From Pseudoglutamicibacter cumminsii (GTDB lineage: Bacteria > Actinomycetota > Actinomycetes > Actinomycetales > Micrococcaceae), in the NCBI RefSeq assembly GCF_016907775.1, contig NZ_JAFBCO010000001.1, forward strand, positions 1,488,001 to 1,552,000: a DNA stretch of 64,000 bases, read 5' to 3'. Position numbers and translations under genes: made by a program. Below, in pieces: positions 1 through 9,082 of this stretch. The first letter of the stretch is position 1; every line of letters begins with the position of its first letter. The notes under the pieces were generated by a model, which searched no databases, was not told where the DNA came from, and worked only from the letters and a program-made list of their open reading frames with translations.

Positions 1-1
1 G

Positions 2-3000
2 GCGGGTGACTTGGTCGATGCCCTGGGAAGTTATCTGCCTGAGGGTTCGGTTGAGGAGTTCCCTGCGTGGGAGACGTTGCCGCATGAGCGGTTGTCTCCG
101 AAGTCGGACACGGTGGGCCGCCGGTTGAATGTGCTGCGGCGTCTGCATGTGCGCGATGAGGCGCTCAAGGTTGTTGTGATGCCGGTGCGTTCGTTGATCC
201 AGCCGATTGTGGATGGCTTGGGCGCGTTGGAGCCTGTTGAGTTGGTGCGTGGCGCTGAGCTGGATTTCGATGGCGTGGTTGCTTCGCTCGTGGCTGCCGC
301 GTATTCGCGTGTGGACATGGTCGCTAACCGCGGTGAGTTCGCGGTGCGTGGCGGGATTATTGACGTGTTCCCGCCGACTCAAGAGCATCCGGTGCGTGTC
401 GATTTCTTTGGTGATGAGATCGAGGAGATCACGTATTTCTCGGTCGCTGATCAGCGTTCTCTGTTGGGCGAGGATGCGGCGTTGGAACGGGTTGAGTGCC
501 CTCCGTGCCGTGAAATGTTGGTGGATGAGGGTGTGCGTGAGCGTGCGCATGGGCTCGCGGATTCGATGCCCGGCGCGCGCGACATGCTCGAGAAGATCGC
601 GGCCGGTTTGAGCGTTGAGGGCATGGAGTCGTTGGCGCCTCTGCTGGCGGAGAAGATGGTTCCGTTGTCTTCCGTGTTTGGCCCGGGGTCTGTCGTCATT
701 GTTGCTGATCCGGAGCGGGTTTCCGGCCGTGCCGCTGATTTGTTGGCTACGAACGCCGAGTTCTTGGAGGCTTCGTGGTCTTCTGCGGCGATGGGCGCGG
801 ATGCGCCGGTTGATATTTCGCAGGTCACGGGCGGCATGGACCACGATGCGGAGGCGGCTGGTTTCCAGACGTTAGGTCAGGCTCGTGCTGGGGTTTTGGA
901 TGCTGGCTTGGCGTGGTGGACGATGACTGCGTTGGGTTCGGATGAGGAGCTCGTTCAGGAGGGGTTGACGGTCCGGATTCCGGCGCGTGAGCCTGCCGCG
1001 TGGCGTGGCGATGTTGCGCAGATGCTCGAGTACGTGGGTGGCCGCGTCAGGGATGACTGGTCGGTTGTTGTGGTCACGGATGGCGCGGGCCCGGCGAACC
1101 GTTTGGTTGAGCTTTTCTCTGACGCGGATATCCCGGTGAGCCGCGTCGAGTCGATCGACGAAGCGCCGCGGCCTGGTCTGATCCAGGTGACGCAGGCGCT
1201 CGCCGGCAATGGCTTCGTTCTGGATGATGTGAAGCTTGCGTTCCTCACGGAAGCCGACGTGTTGGGCCGAGCTAGCTCGGCTGTGGCACGGTCTACGAAG
1301 AAGCTGGCTTCGCGTCGTCGGAATGCTGTTGACCCGCTGACCCTTGAGGAAGGCGACTATGTTGTGCATGATCAGCACGGCATCGGGCGTTTCATCCAGA
1401 TGCAGCAGCGCAAGACCGCCGGGGCGGTGCGCGAGTATTTGGTGATCGAATACGCGCCGTCTAAGCGTGGAGCGCCGGGGGACCGGCTGTTTGTTCCGAC
1501 AGATCAATTGGATCAGATCACGCGGTACGTGGGTGGGGATCAGCCGCCGCTGTCCAAGATGGGCGGCTCGGATTGGTCGCAGACCAAGTCGAAGGCCCGC
1601 CGGGCGGTCCGGGAGATCGCGGGCGAACTGGTCAAGCTGTATTCGGCGCGGATGGCGTCCCGCGGGCACGCGTTCGCGCCGGACACTCCGTGGCAGGCCG
1701 AGCTTGAGGCAGCGTTCCCGTTTGTTGAGACCCCGGATCAGTTGACCACTATCGATGAGGTCAAGAAGGACATGGAGTCTGAGGTCCCGATGGACCGCTT
1801 GATTTCCGGCGACGTGGGCTTCGGTAAGACTGAGGTTGCCGTGCGTGCCGCGTTTAAGGCGGTTCAGGACGGTAAGCAGGTCGCCGTTTTGGTCCCGACG
1901 ACGTTGCTTGCTCGGCAGCATTTTGAGACGTTCACGGAGCGTTTCGCGGGTTTCCCGGTGGTTGTGCGGGCGCTTTCGCGTTTCCAGACGGCGAAGGAAT
2001 CGAAGGAGACCCTCGATGGGCTCGCCGACGGTTCGGTCGATGTGGTGATCGGTACGCACCGGTTGCTGTCTAAGCAGGTTGCTTTCAAGGACCTGGGTCT
2101 CATCATCGTGGATGAGGAACAGCGTTTCGGTGTTGAGCACAAGGAGCAGCTCAAGAAGCTACGCACCAATGTGGATGTTTTGGCGATGTCCGCGACCCCG
2201 ATTCCGCGCACGCTCGAGATGTCGCTGACGGGGATCCGCGAGACCTCAACGTTGGCGACCCCGCCGGAGGAACGCCACCCGGTTTTGACGTATGTGGGCC
2301 CGTACACGGATAAGCAGGTGGTTGCGGCGATCCGCCGCGAGCTGATGCGTGAGGGCCAGGTTTTCTACGTCCACAACCGGGTGTCCTCGATCGATAAGGT
2401 TGCGGGGCAGCTCGCTGAGCTGGTGCCGGAAGCGCGGATCGCTGTTGCACATGGTCGCATGTCGGAGAGCCGGCTTGAGCAGATCATGGTGGATTTCTGG
2501 GAGGGCCGCTATGACGTGCTCGTGTCCACGACCATCATCGAGACCGGCCTGGATATCGCTAACGCGAACACGCTGATCGTGGACCGCGCGAATAACTATG
2601 GCCTTTCGCAGCTTCACCAGTTGCGTGGTCGTGTGGGGCGTGGCCGTGACCGCGCGTACGCGTATTTCTTGTGGGATCCGGAACGTCCGTTGGGCGAAGT
2701 CGCGCTTGAGCGGCTCAAGGCGGTTGCGGCGCACAACGAATTGGGTTCGGGCCACCAGTTGGCTATGAAGGACCTCGAATTGCGTGGCGCGGGCAACCTT
2801 CTGGGCGGCGAGCAGTCCGGCCATATTCAGGGCGTCGGATTCGACCTGTACATCCGTCTGGTGGGCGAGGCCGTTGCCGCGTTCAAGGGCGATACGGACT
2901 CCACGAGCCAGGAAATGAAGATCGAGCTTCCGTTGAACGCTCACTTCCCTGAAGACTATGTGCCGAGCGAGCGACTACGCCTCGAAGCGTACAGGAAGCT

Positions 3001-3367
3001 TGCGCAGGCCGCTGAACCGGAAGCGGTCGATGCGGTGGTTGAGGAACTCAAGGACCGTTACGGTGAGCTTCCGCAGGCAGCGCAGCTGTTGGTTTCAGTT
3101 GCGCGGGTGCGTATTGTGGCGCGTTCGGTGAACATCAACGAGATTCAGGCCCAAGGCAACTACATCCGTTTCGCGCCGGACAACCTCGCTGAATCGAGGG
3201 TCATGCGGATGAAGCGCCTGTACCCGGGCGCGATGCACAAGCCTGCGCTGAAAGCGGTTCTGGCTCCGTTCCCGAAGGGGCAGGGGCTCGGCGCTCAGCG
3301 GCTCACCGACCAAGAACTACTCGACTGGGTTGAGACGTTCCTGACTAACGTGTTCGGCGAGTCCTAG
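2..3367 (+). CDS. mfd: Transcription-repair coupling factor Mfd (5' end cut by window)
   Basis: Mfd is the ATP-driven translocase that pushes stalled RNA polymerase off damaged DNA and recruits UvrA. The reading frame is already open at base 2, so about 80-100 N-terminal residues are missing; the TTG at 11 is not a true start. In order one sees the UvrB-like N-terminal part, the RNA-polymerase-interaction module around 1345-1500 (HDQHGIGRF), the RecG-like helicase with Walker A GDVGFGKTE near 1808-1834 and DEEQ box near 2110-2121, helicase motif VI in LHQLRGRVGRGRDRAY, and the C-terminal TRCF domain. About 1120 residues remain of a usual 1150-1220. It ends at a strong hairpin shared with the convergent gene. 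Confidence 0.97.
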   Translation, partial: AGDLVDALGSYLPEGSVEEFPAWETLPHERLSPKSDTVGRRLNVLRRLHVRDEALKVVVMPVRSLIQPIVDGLGALEPVELVRGAELDFDGVVASLVAAAYSRVDMVANRGEFAVRGGIIDVFPPTQEHPVRVDFFGDEIEEITYFSVADQRSLLGEDAALERVECPPCREMLVDEGVRERAHGLADSMPGARDMLEKIAAGLSVEGMESLAPLLAEKMVPLSSVFGPGSVVIVADPERVSGRAADLLATNAEFLEASWSSAAMGADAPVDISQVTGGMDHDAEAAGFQTLGQARAGVLDAGLAWWTMTALGSDEELVQEGLTVRIPAREPAAWRGDVAQMLEYVGGRVRDDWSVVVVTDGAGPANRLVELFSDADIPVSRVESIDEAPRPGLIQVTQALAGNGFVLDDVKLAFLTEADVLGRASSAVARSTKKLASRRRNAVDPLTLEEGDYVVHDQHGIGRFIQMQQRKTAGAVREYLVIEYAPSKRGAPGDRLFVPTDQLDQITRYVGGDQPPLSKMGGSDWSQTKSKARRAVREIAGELVKLYSARMASRGHAFAPDTPWQAELEAAFPFVETPDQLTTIDEVKKDMESEVPMDRLISGDVGFGKTEVAVRAAFKAVQDGKQVAVLVPTTLLARQHFETFTERFAGFPVVVRALSRFQTAKESKETLDGLADGSVDVVIGTHRLLSKQVAFKDLGLIIVDEEQRFGVEHKEQLKKLRTNVDVLAMSATPIPRTLEMSLTGIRETSTLATPPEERHPVLTYVGPYTDKQVVAAIRRELMREGQVFYVHNRVSSIDKVAGQLAELVPEARIAVAHGRMSESRLEQIMVDFWEGRYDVLVSTTIIETGLDIANANTLIVDRANNYGLSQLHQLRGRVGRGRDRAYAYFLWDPERPLGEVALERLKAVAAHNELGSGHQLAMKDLELRGAGNLLGGEQSGHIQGVGFDLYIRLVGEAVAAFKGDTDSTSQEMKIELPLNAHFPEDYVPSERLRLEAYRKLAQAAEPEAVDAVVEELKDRYGELPQAAQLLVSVARVRIVARSVNINEIQAQGNYIRFAPDNLAESRVMRMKRLYPGAMHKPALKAVLAPFPKGQGLGAQRLTDQELLDWVETFLTNVFGES

Positions 3368-3447
3368 GCCTTTCAGCGGCCTAGGTTAGTCGCCTAGGAG
3401 AACGGCCGAGCGCCGCAGGAAAGCTACAACAGAAACCTACATACAGA

Positions 3448-3484
3448 AAGGTGGGGCGCATCCGTCACGGATGCGCCCCACCTT
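3448..3484. terminator. Bidirectional terminator between mfd and the convergent small gene
   Basis: A perfect 18-bp inverted repeat (3448-3465 with 3467-3484, effective loop about 3-5 nt) begins with A-rich and ends with T-containing sequence. It lies between two convergent genes and would serve both. Confidence 0.8.
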
Positions 3485-3524
3485 GACGTTTATGAGCCGT
3501 GCGGACTGTGCCCGCTACAGGAGC

Positions 3525-3830
3525 TTACTTGGAGACGGCCTTGCGGTATTCGTCGTCGACAGTGTCCAGGGCGCCGGCTTCGTTCGCGGTGACGTCTGGG
3601 TTCTTGTCTGCGCGGCCGGTTACGTGCTTGCCGATGCCGAATGCGAGGGTACCACCCATGACACATGCGATGAATGGGAACCATGCCTTCGCTGGGTCAT
3701 GCAGATCAGCGAAAGTCAGGGCGTAGATACCAGCGAGGAGAATCGCGAACAGCACCACGAACAGAATGATGTTGCTGACTGCGTGACCTTCACCTGAGTG
3801 GTTCTTGTTCTTTCCATCGGCCGAGTACAC
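3525..3830 (-). CDS. Small two-helix membrane protein of unknown function
   Basis: 101 residues, not recognised. I chose the GTG at 3830 because an AAGGAGG ribosome site lies six bases upstream; the longer TTG-started frame from 3863 would run through that site. After a short hydrophilic lead (about 20 residues, with Lys and His) come two hydrophobic segments, one beginning NIILFVVLFAILLAG and one with AWFPFIACVMGGTLAFG, then an acidic cytoplasmic-type tail of about 35 residues. There is no signal-peptidase site, so it is probably an integral membrane protein. It is convergent with mfd and divergent from the lpdA-like gene. Confidence 0.75.
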   Translation of the reverse strand: MYSADGKNKNHSGEGHAVSNIILFVVLFAILLAGIYALTFADLHDPAKAWFPFIACVMGGTLAFGIGKHVTGRADKNPDVTANEAGALDTVDDEYRKAVSK

Positions 3831-4012
3831 GGATGGCCTCCTTGGGGCAAAGCATTGGGGCAATGCATTGATTCAAAGCAAAGCGATGACGACAGCGCTT
3901 GCGCGCATTCGTGTCTATCGTATCAAGTTTGAACGGCTCCTGCGGCAACGTCGCCGGATCGCCGTGACAACCGCATCGTACGCGATCCCGACTGACGGGG
4001 ATTCAGCGAGCG

Positions 4013-4048
4013 CGTGCCTGAGATGACACACGTGCCTGAGATGACACA
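4013..4048 (+). repeat. 18-bp tandem duplication abutting a start codon
   Basis: The 18-bp unit CGTGCCTGAGATGACACA occurs twice without a mismatch (4013-4030, 4031-4048) and the ATG of the next gene begins at 4049. It therefore occupies the whole translation initiation region. Confidence 0.9.
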
Positions 4049-5461
4049 ATGGAGGCTGTGAGCGCTCAAGTTGATTTTAACTCTCCACGTCTTGTCATTA
4101 TTGGTGGCGGCCCAGGTGGTTATGAGGCCGCGATGGTCGGTGCGCAACTCGGTGCGCGGGTGACCTTGATCGAGGAACAGGGGACGGGTGGTTCGGCTGT
4201 TCTGACCGACGTCGTCCCTTCCAAGACTCTGATTGGTTCCGCAGACGCCGTGCGCCGTGTGTCCGTTGCGAATGAGCTGACGATCCGTGGCACGGATGAG
4301 CATGAGGTTGATGCGGACCTCGGCTACATCAATGAACGTTTGCTTGCGTTGGCTGCCGAGCAGTCGGCGGACATCCGGGCTGGCTTGGTTCAGACGGGTG
4401 TTGAGGTCGTCGATGGCCGTGGCCGTTTGGTGGGCACGCACACGGTTGAGGTGGCGGGCAAGGACGGTTCGGCCACCCGCTTTGAGGCTGACTACGTGAT
4501 TGTTGCTGTGGGCGCGCATCCGCGTGAGCTGCCGACAGCTGTTCCTGATGGGGAACGCATCATGACCTGGAAACAGGTGTATGAGATGAAGGAGAAGCCT
4601 GAGCATCTGATCGTGATCGGTTCGGGTGTCACGGGTGCCGAATTCGCGTCCGCATACAACCTGTTGGGTACGCGCGTGACCCTCGTGTCCTCGCGTGACC
4701 GTGTTCTGCCTGGCGAGGATGAGGACGCGGCCCGCCTGCTTGAGGATGTTTTCGAGGAGAACGGTGTTGAGGTTCGTTCTGAGGTTCGCGCCAATTCCGT
4801 GACCCGTGACGGCGACAAGGTCACGGTCGAGCTTTCCGACGGCACCACGGTTGAGGGCTCCCACTGCTTGGTTGCGGTTGGTGCGATCCCGAACACCGCG
4901 GATATGGGGCTTGAAGAGGCCGGCGTGGTTGTCGCTGAGTCTGGCCACATCACGGTTGATGGCGTGTCCCGGACCACGGTTCCGCACATTTACGCGGCTG
5001 GCGACTGCACAGGCGTGTTCCCGCTGGCGTCGGTCGCCGCGATGCAGGGACGGATCGCTGTGGCTCACCTCATGGGCGATGCCGTGACCCCGCTCAAGGT
5101 CGACGAGGTCGCCTCGAACGTGTTTACCTCCCCTGAAATCGCGACGGTCGGTGTGACCCAGGCGCTCGTTGATCAGGGCGCCGTGGTCGCCGATTCCTTC
5201 ATGCTGGATTTGTCGACCAACCCACGCGCCAAGATGATGGGTATCAAGCGCGGCTTCATCAAGATTTTCGCTCGCCGTGGCAGCGGCACCGTGCTTGGCG
5301 GCGTTGTTGTTGCTCCGCGCGCGTCCGAGCTCATCTATCCGATCGCTACCGCGGTGCGTAAGCACATGAACGTTGACGATCTCGCGGACACCGTGACGAT
5401 CTACCCGTCATTGTCTGGCTCGGTTGCAGAAGCCGCTCGTCGCCTCCATCGCCACATCTAG
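4049..5461 (+). CDS. lpdA: LpdA-type NAD(P)H quinone reductase / dihydrolipoamide dehydrogenase homologue
   Basis: 470 residues of the pyridine nucleotide-disulfide oxidoreductase fold: FAD-binding GGGPGG at residues 19-24, NAD(P)-binding GSGVTGAEFAS in the middle, AAGDCTG for the second FAD contact, and a C-terminal dimerisation domain. The redox-active CxxxxC of true lipoamide dehydrogenases is absent; the region reads TGGSAVLTDVVPSK. The C-terminal HPTxxE catalytic dyad is replaced by YPSLSG. Both features are those of mycobacterial LpdA (Rv3303c), which reduces quinones rather than lipoamide. A GTG three codons on (4058) is an alternative start; neither has a good ribosome site. No partner dehydrogenase genes lie nearby. 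Confidence 0.88.
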   Translation: MEAVSAQVDFNSPRLVIIGGGPGGYEAAMVGAQLGARVTLIEEQGTGGSAVLTDVVPSKTLIGSADAVRRVSVANELTIRGTDEHEVDADLGYINERLLALAAEQSADIRAGLVQTGVEVVDGRGRLVGTHTVEVAGKDGSATRFEADYVIVAVGAHPRELPTAVPDGERIMTWKQVYEMKEKPEHLIVIGSGVTGAEFASAYNLLGTRVTLVSSRDRVLPGEDEDAARLLEDVFEENGVEVRSEVRANSVTRDGDKVTVELSDGTTVEGSHCLVAVGAIPNTADMGLEEAGVVVAESGHITVDGVSRTTVPHIYAAGDCTGVFPLASVAAMQGRIAVAHLMGDAVTPLKVDEVASNVFTSPEIATVGVTQALVDQGAVVADSFMLDLSTNPRAKMMGIKRGFIKIFARRGSGTVLGGVVVAPRASELIYPIATAVRKHMNVDDLADTVTIYPSLSGSVAEAARRLHRHI

Positions 5462-5540
5462 GGGGGAAGCGCGGCGACACCGTTGCATCGTGTGGTGACC
5501 GCCGCATCTGACGCTGCAAAGCAAGCAGCGACAACAGCAC

Positions 5541-5584
5541 AACGTCAGGGCCGGGAAACTTCCACGTTTCCCGGCCCTGACGTT
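5541..5584. terminator. Bidirectional terminator between lpdA and accA
   Basis: A perfect 19-bp inverted repeat (5541-5559 with 5566-5584, loop of six) separates two convergent genes. Confidence 0.85.
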
Positions 5585-5637
5585 TATTAATTCCTCAGCG
5601 GTGCGATTCTTATTCGGGATCGCTTGTTCGGCGTTGC

Positions 5638-7413
5638 TTATTCGTCATCGATGGTGCAGAGCACCTCGGATGCGGAGACGGTCCCGCCAACGCTCGCCTT
5701 GAGCTTCTTGACCACACCGTCGCGGTGCGCGGTGATTGGCTGTTCCATCTTCATCGCTTCAAGCACCACGATCAGGTCGCCTTCGGAGACCTTCTCGCCG
5801 TCCTTGACGGCCACCTTGACGATTGTGCCCTGCATAGGAGAGGTCAGGTCGTTACCGGAAGCCGCTGCGGCTGCACCGCCGCGAGCCCGCTTAGGGCGCT
5901 TCGGCTTGTGCTGGGCGCGGGAGCCGCCGGAACCGGAGCCGAGCGAGGCCGGCAAAGCGATCTCGAGGCGTCGGCCGCCAACCTCGACCGTGTAGTGCTG
6001 GATGTCCTCGTCGTCTTCCTCAGCCGGGGTGGCCTTGGTGTACGGCTTGATGGTGTTGTTGAACTCGGTTTCGATCCAGCGGGTGTGAACCTCGAACGGC
6101 TTGTCCTCATCCTCAGGGATGAACGCCGGGTCTTCCATCACGGCGCGGTGGAACGGAACCACGGTCGCCATGCCGTCAACCTCGAATTCCTTCAAAGCGC
6201 GGCGGGAGCGTTCAGCAGCTTCCTGGCGGGTGCGGCCGGTCACGATGAGCTTAGCGATCATCGAGTCGAAGTTACCGGTCACGGTTTCGCCCTGCTCAAC
6301 ACCGGTGTCTACGCGAACGCCTGGGCCGGTAGGGAACTTGAGCGTCGTGAGGGTGCCTGGGGTCGGCATGAAGTTGCGGCCCGGGTCTTCGCCGTTGATG
6401 CGGAACTCAAAGGAGTGGCCGCGCAGCTCTGGGTCTTCGTAGCCCAGCGTTTCACCGCGGGCGATGCGGAACTGTTCACGGACGAGGTCGATGCCACTGA
6501 TCTCCTCGGAGACGGTGTGCTCAACCTGGAGGCGGGTGTTGACCTCGAGGAACGAGATCACACCGTCCTGGCCTACAAGGAACTCACACGTGCCTGCGCC
6601 GACGTAGCCGGCTTCGCGCAGGATCGCCTTCGAGGATTCATAGAGGCGTTCGTTTTGCTCGTCCGTCAAGAACGGTGCAGGGGCTTCCTCGACGAGTTTC
6701 TGGTTGCGGCGCTGAAGCGAGCAGTCGCGGGTCGAAACCACGACGACGTTGCCTTCCTTGTCAGCGAGGCACTGGGTTTCGACGTGGCGAGGGGCGTCCA
6801 GGAAGCGCTCGATGAAGCATTCGCCGCGGCCGAACGCCGCGGTCGCCTCGCGTACAGCGGAGTCGTACAGCTCAGGGATGTCGGAGCGGTCGCGAACGAC
6901 CTTGATACCGCGGCCGCCACCACCGTGGGCAGCCTTGATCGCGATAGGCAGGCCGTGTTCGTCAGCGAAGTCTAGAACCTCCTGGGTCGAGGAGACCGGG
7001 TCCTTCGTGCCAGGAACCAACGGAGCGCCAACCTTCTGCGCGATGTGGCGGGCCTGAACCTTGTCACCCAACGCACGGATCGCCTCAGGGGACGGGCCAA
7101 TCCACACCAGCCCGGCGTCGATTACTGCCTGCGCGAAATCAGCGTTCTCCGCGAGGAAGCCGTATCCCGGGTGGATCGCATCGGCCTTGGCGCGCTGAGC
7201 GACCGAGATGATCTTCTCGATGTTCAAATAGGATTCGGTAGCGGAAGCCCCACCCAGCGCGAACGACTCATCCGCCATGCGAGCGTGCATGGCGTTGCGG
7301 TCAGAGTCGGCGTACACGGCGACGGACTTAATGCCCTCATCGGCCGCCGCGCGAATAATGCGGACAGCGATTTCGCCACGGTTGGCGATCAAAACCTTCG
7401 TCAGTTCTGGCAT
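5638..7413 (-). CDS. accA: Acyl-CoA carboxylase alpha subunit (biotin carboxylase + biotin carrier)
   Basis: 591 residues, the actinobacterial AccA3/AccBC type in which the biotin carboxylase and its carrier are one chain. It carboxylates biotin with bicarbonate and ATP for acetyl- and propionyl-CoA carboxylase. The N-terminus ([15 protein letters not shown]) starts the carboxylase domain; the ATP-grasp has the glycine loop [11 protein letters not shown] and the [10 protein letters not shown] motif. A Gly/Ser/Arg/Ala-rich linker precedes the C-terminal biotinyl domain with EAMKMEQPI, whose second-last Lys is biotinylated. The beta and epsilon partners lie 20 kb away; both promoters share a palindrome. 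BirA, at 30.2 kb, would attach the biotin. Confidence 0.96.
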   Translation of the reverse strand: MPELTKVLIANRGEIAVRIIRAAADEGIKSVAVYADSDRNAMHARMADESFALGGASATESYLNIEKIISVAQRAKADAIHPGYGFLAENADFAQAVIDAGLVWIGPSPEAIRALGDKVQARHIAQKVGAPLVPGTKDPVSSTQEVLDFADEHGLPIAIKAAHGGGGRGIKVVRDRSDIPELYDSAVREATAAFGRGECFIERFLDAPRHVETQCLADKEGNVVVVSTRDCSLQRRNQKLVEEAPAPFLTDEQNERLYESSKAILREAGYVGAGTCEFLVGQDGVISFLEVNTRLQVEHTVSEEISGIDLVREQFRIARGETLGYEDPELRGHSFEFRINGEDPGRNFMPTPGTLTTLKFPTGPGVRVDTGVEQGETVTGNFDSMIAKLIVTGRTRQEAAERSRRALKEFEVDGMATVVPFHRAVMEDPAFIPEDEDKPFEVHTRWIETEFNNTIKPYTKATPAEEDDEDIQHYTVEVGGRRLEIALPASLGSGSGGSRAQHKPKRPKRARGGAAAAASGNDLTSPMQGTIVKVAVKDGEKVSEGDLIVVLEAMKMEQPITAHRDGVVKKLKASVGGTVSASEVLCTIDDE

Positions 7414-7479
7414 GAGCCTGGCTGCTCCTTACGTTGCATAGACTCTGTGAGCCTATCCGATATGTGGGGAACCTCCTGA

Positions 7480-7531
7480 ATTATCCAGGATTTCCCGCCC
7501 GAATTGGCCTGTTTTTTGTGGGAACCCTACA
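7480..7531 (-). promoter_or_regulatory. accA promoter region with palindromic operator
   Basis: The 213-bp gap upstream of accA holds the imperfect palindrome TGTGGGAACCCTACA (7517-7531) and, downstream toward the gene, a plausible minus-strand -10 hexamer GATAAT (7480-7485). A near-identical palindrome precedes accD. The operator call rests on this recurrence; the -10 assignment is weaker. Confidence 0.6.
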
Positions 7532-7626
7532 GGCCTCTGCACTGCCTTAAGCCTACGACGACCCGCGCGCTTCGGTCACTTCCGCTCACGTTCGCGGTTG
7601 GCTGGCTTGTGCGGGCGGCTGGTTGG

Positions 7627-8301
7627 CTAGGCGGGCCACACGAGTGTGAGTGGATACCCGAGCTCGGCGAGCATGCGCCGAAGCGCGGCGGGGGACAGCC
7701 CGACGACCGCGTGGAAGTCGCCCTCGATACTGTCGATGAGTGCTGCGGCGCGACCGTCGACCGTGAAAGCGCCGGCGCACGGGAGCGGCTCTCCCGTGGC
7801 GATGTACGCGTCGAGTTCCTCATCGCTGATGTCCGCGAAACGAACCGTGGAGGACACGCACTCGGTGGCCTGGCTGCCCGATTCAAGGTCGATCAGGCAA
7901 TGCCCCGAATGAAGCACGCCTTCACGGCCTCGCTGAGCAAGCCAGCGATCCCGCGCTACCTCCGGGGTGTGGGGCTTCCCGTACGCGACGCCTTCGAACT
8001 CGAAAACCGAATCGCAACCCAAAACGAGCCGCGAACCCGTCGGGTTTGCGCGCAGTGTCTCTGCCACATCGGCGGCCTTCGCTTCAGCCAGCAGCTGCGC
8101 CTCATCCGCTGGGCTCAGCGGTGCTCCCTGAGCTTCACGGGCCGCGGCGACCACGGCGTCCTCATCCACATGCGAGGCTTGCTGCGCGAACGCGATTCCA
8201 GCGGCTCGCAACACGGCCGCACGGCCAGGAGACGTCGAACCCAGCACGAGTGACGGAAGTGTAGCCGTAGCGGAGTCAACGACAAGGGAGTTAACTGCCA
8301 A
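7627..8301 (-). CDS. maf: Maf-family nucleoside triphosphate pyrophosphatase
   Basis: Maf proteins hydrolyse non-canonical or modified nucleoside triphosphates to monophosphates. The fold signature is seen at the N-terminus (LVLGSTSPGRAAVL) and in the later GCDSVFEFEG and STVRFADIS segments. I chose the TTG at 8301: GGAGG lies six bases upstream and the codon overlaps the gatD stop, giving 224 residues, close to the family's 190-220. A longer frame from 8445 would run deep into gatD and has no homologous-looking sequence. Last gene of the murT-gatD-maf operon. Confidence 0.9.
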   Translation of the reverse strand: MAVNSLVVDSATATLPSLVLGSTSPGRAAVLRAAGIAFAQQASHVDEDAVVAAAREAQGAPLSPADEAQLLAEAKAADVAETLRANPTGSRLVLGCDSVFEFEGVAYGKPHTPEVARDRWLAQRGREGVLHSGHCLIDLESGSQATECVSSTVRFADISDEELDAYIATGEPLPCAGAFTVDGRAAALIDSIEGDFHAVVGLSPAALRRMLAELGYPLTLVWPA

Positions 8302-9082
8302 GGTGGCCCTCCAACCGTTCGGCACGCAAAGCGGCGATCGTTGAGATCGGTAGCGGAGCGAGATCGACCCCGGTTGTAACCGTGATGAGCTCGTCAGCCA
8401 AGGCCGGGTTGCGGGCCAAAACAGGCCCGTGTGGATAGGTTCCATACACGGTGCCCTTGACAGCGCCCTCCGTGCCGTCGCCGTTGCCCACGCCCTCGAT
8501 CACATCAGCGAGCGGCTCAGTACCAGCCGACAACCGCGTCTGGCCGCCATGGTTCTCAAAGCCCGTGATCAAAGCATCGTTGCCGCTCACGCCGCGGCGA
8601 CGCGTCACAATCTCGCCCACCGCACGCGGATCGCACCGCACCGTCTGGGCGTTCAACAAGCCGAGGCCCTCACGCTCAGCGTTATCGTGGCCCACCGTGA
8701 ACGTCTCGCCAAGAATCTGATAGCCCGCGCACACCCCAAACACGACCGCACCGCGCTCAACAGCGCGAGCCAAAACGCCATCGTCGGCAAGTGCGCGAAC
8801 GGCGGCGGTCTGGGCGCCATCCTCGCCGCCGCCCAAAACATAGATGTCAGCATCGTCAGGGACCGGGGAACCAGGTTCCGCGACGTACTCGGTCACGTCA
8901 GCGCCGCGGCGGCGGGCACGCTCGGCCAAAACCATCGCGTTACCGCGGTCGCCGTAAATACCCAGCAGCGACTGGTAGACATTCACGATGCTGAGCTTGC
9001 GGCCCGACAGTTCCTTAGACCTGGCTGCGCGGTTGTTTGTAGTTGCGCTGTTGTTCGTGCTCGCGTTGTTTGCAGTGCTCAC
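8291..9082 (-). CDS. gatD: Lipid II isoglutaminyl synthase, glutaminase subunit GatD
   Basis: A class I glutamine amidotransferase of the cobyric-acid-synthase type that supplies ammonia to MurT, which amidates the D-Glu of lipid II. 263 residues. The nucleophile is in VFGVCAGYQILG and the catalytic His in GFENHGGQTRL. The first ~25 residues are an Asn/Thr/Ser/Ala-rich tail ahead of the conserved KLSIVNVYQSLLGIYGDRGN. The GTG start overlaps the TGA of murT (GTGA), so the two chains are translationally coupled, as fits their obligate complex. Confidence 0.93.
   Translation of the reverse strand: MSTANNASTNNSATTNNRAARSKELSGRKLSIVNVYQSLLGIYGDRGNAMVLAERARRRGADVTEYVAEPGSPVPDDADIYVLGGGEDGAQTAAVRALADDGVLARAVERGAVVFGVCAGYQILGETFTVGHDNAEREGLGLLNAQTVRCDPRAVGEIVTRRRGVSGNDALITGFENHGGQTRLSAGTEPLADVIEGVGNGDGTEGAVKGTVYGTYPHGPVLARNPALADELITVTTGVDLAPLPISTIAALRAERLEGHLGS

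Noticed and set aside
872-2140. 422-residue minus-strand frame opposite mfd
   Set aside because: Overlaps the helicase core of mfd; no independent evidence.
3365-3405. CCTAGG-containing inverted repeats right after mfd as an operator
   Set aside because: They lie between a gene end and a terminator, with no promoter downstream on either strand; probably just 3' UTR structure.
3923-5365. 480-residue minus-strand frame opposite the lpdA-like gene
   Set aside because: Antisense shadow of a recognised gene; Arg/His-rich, no ribosome site and no motif.
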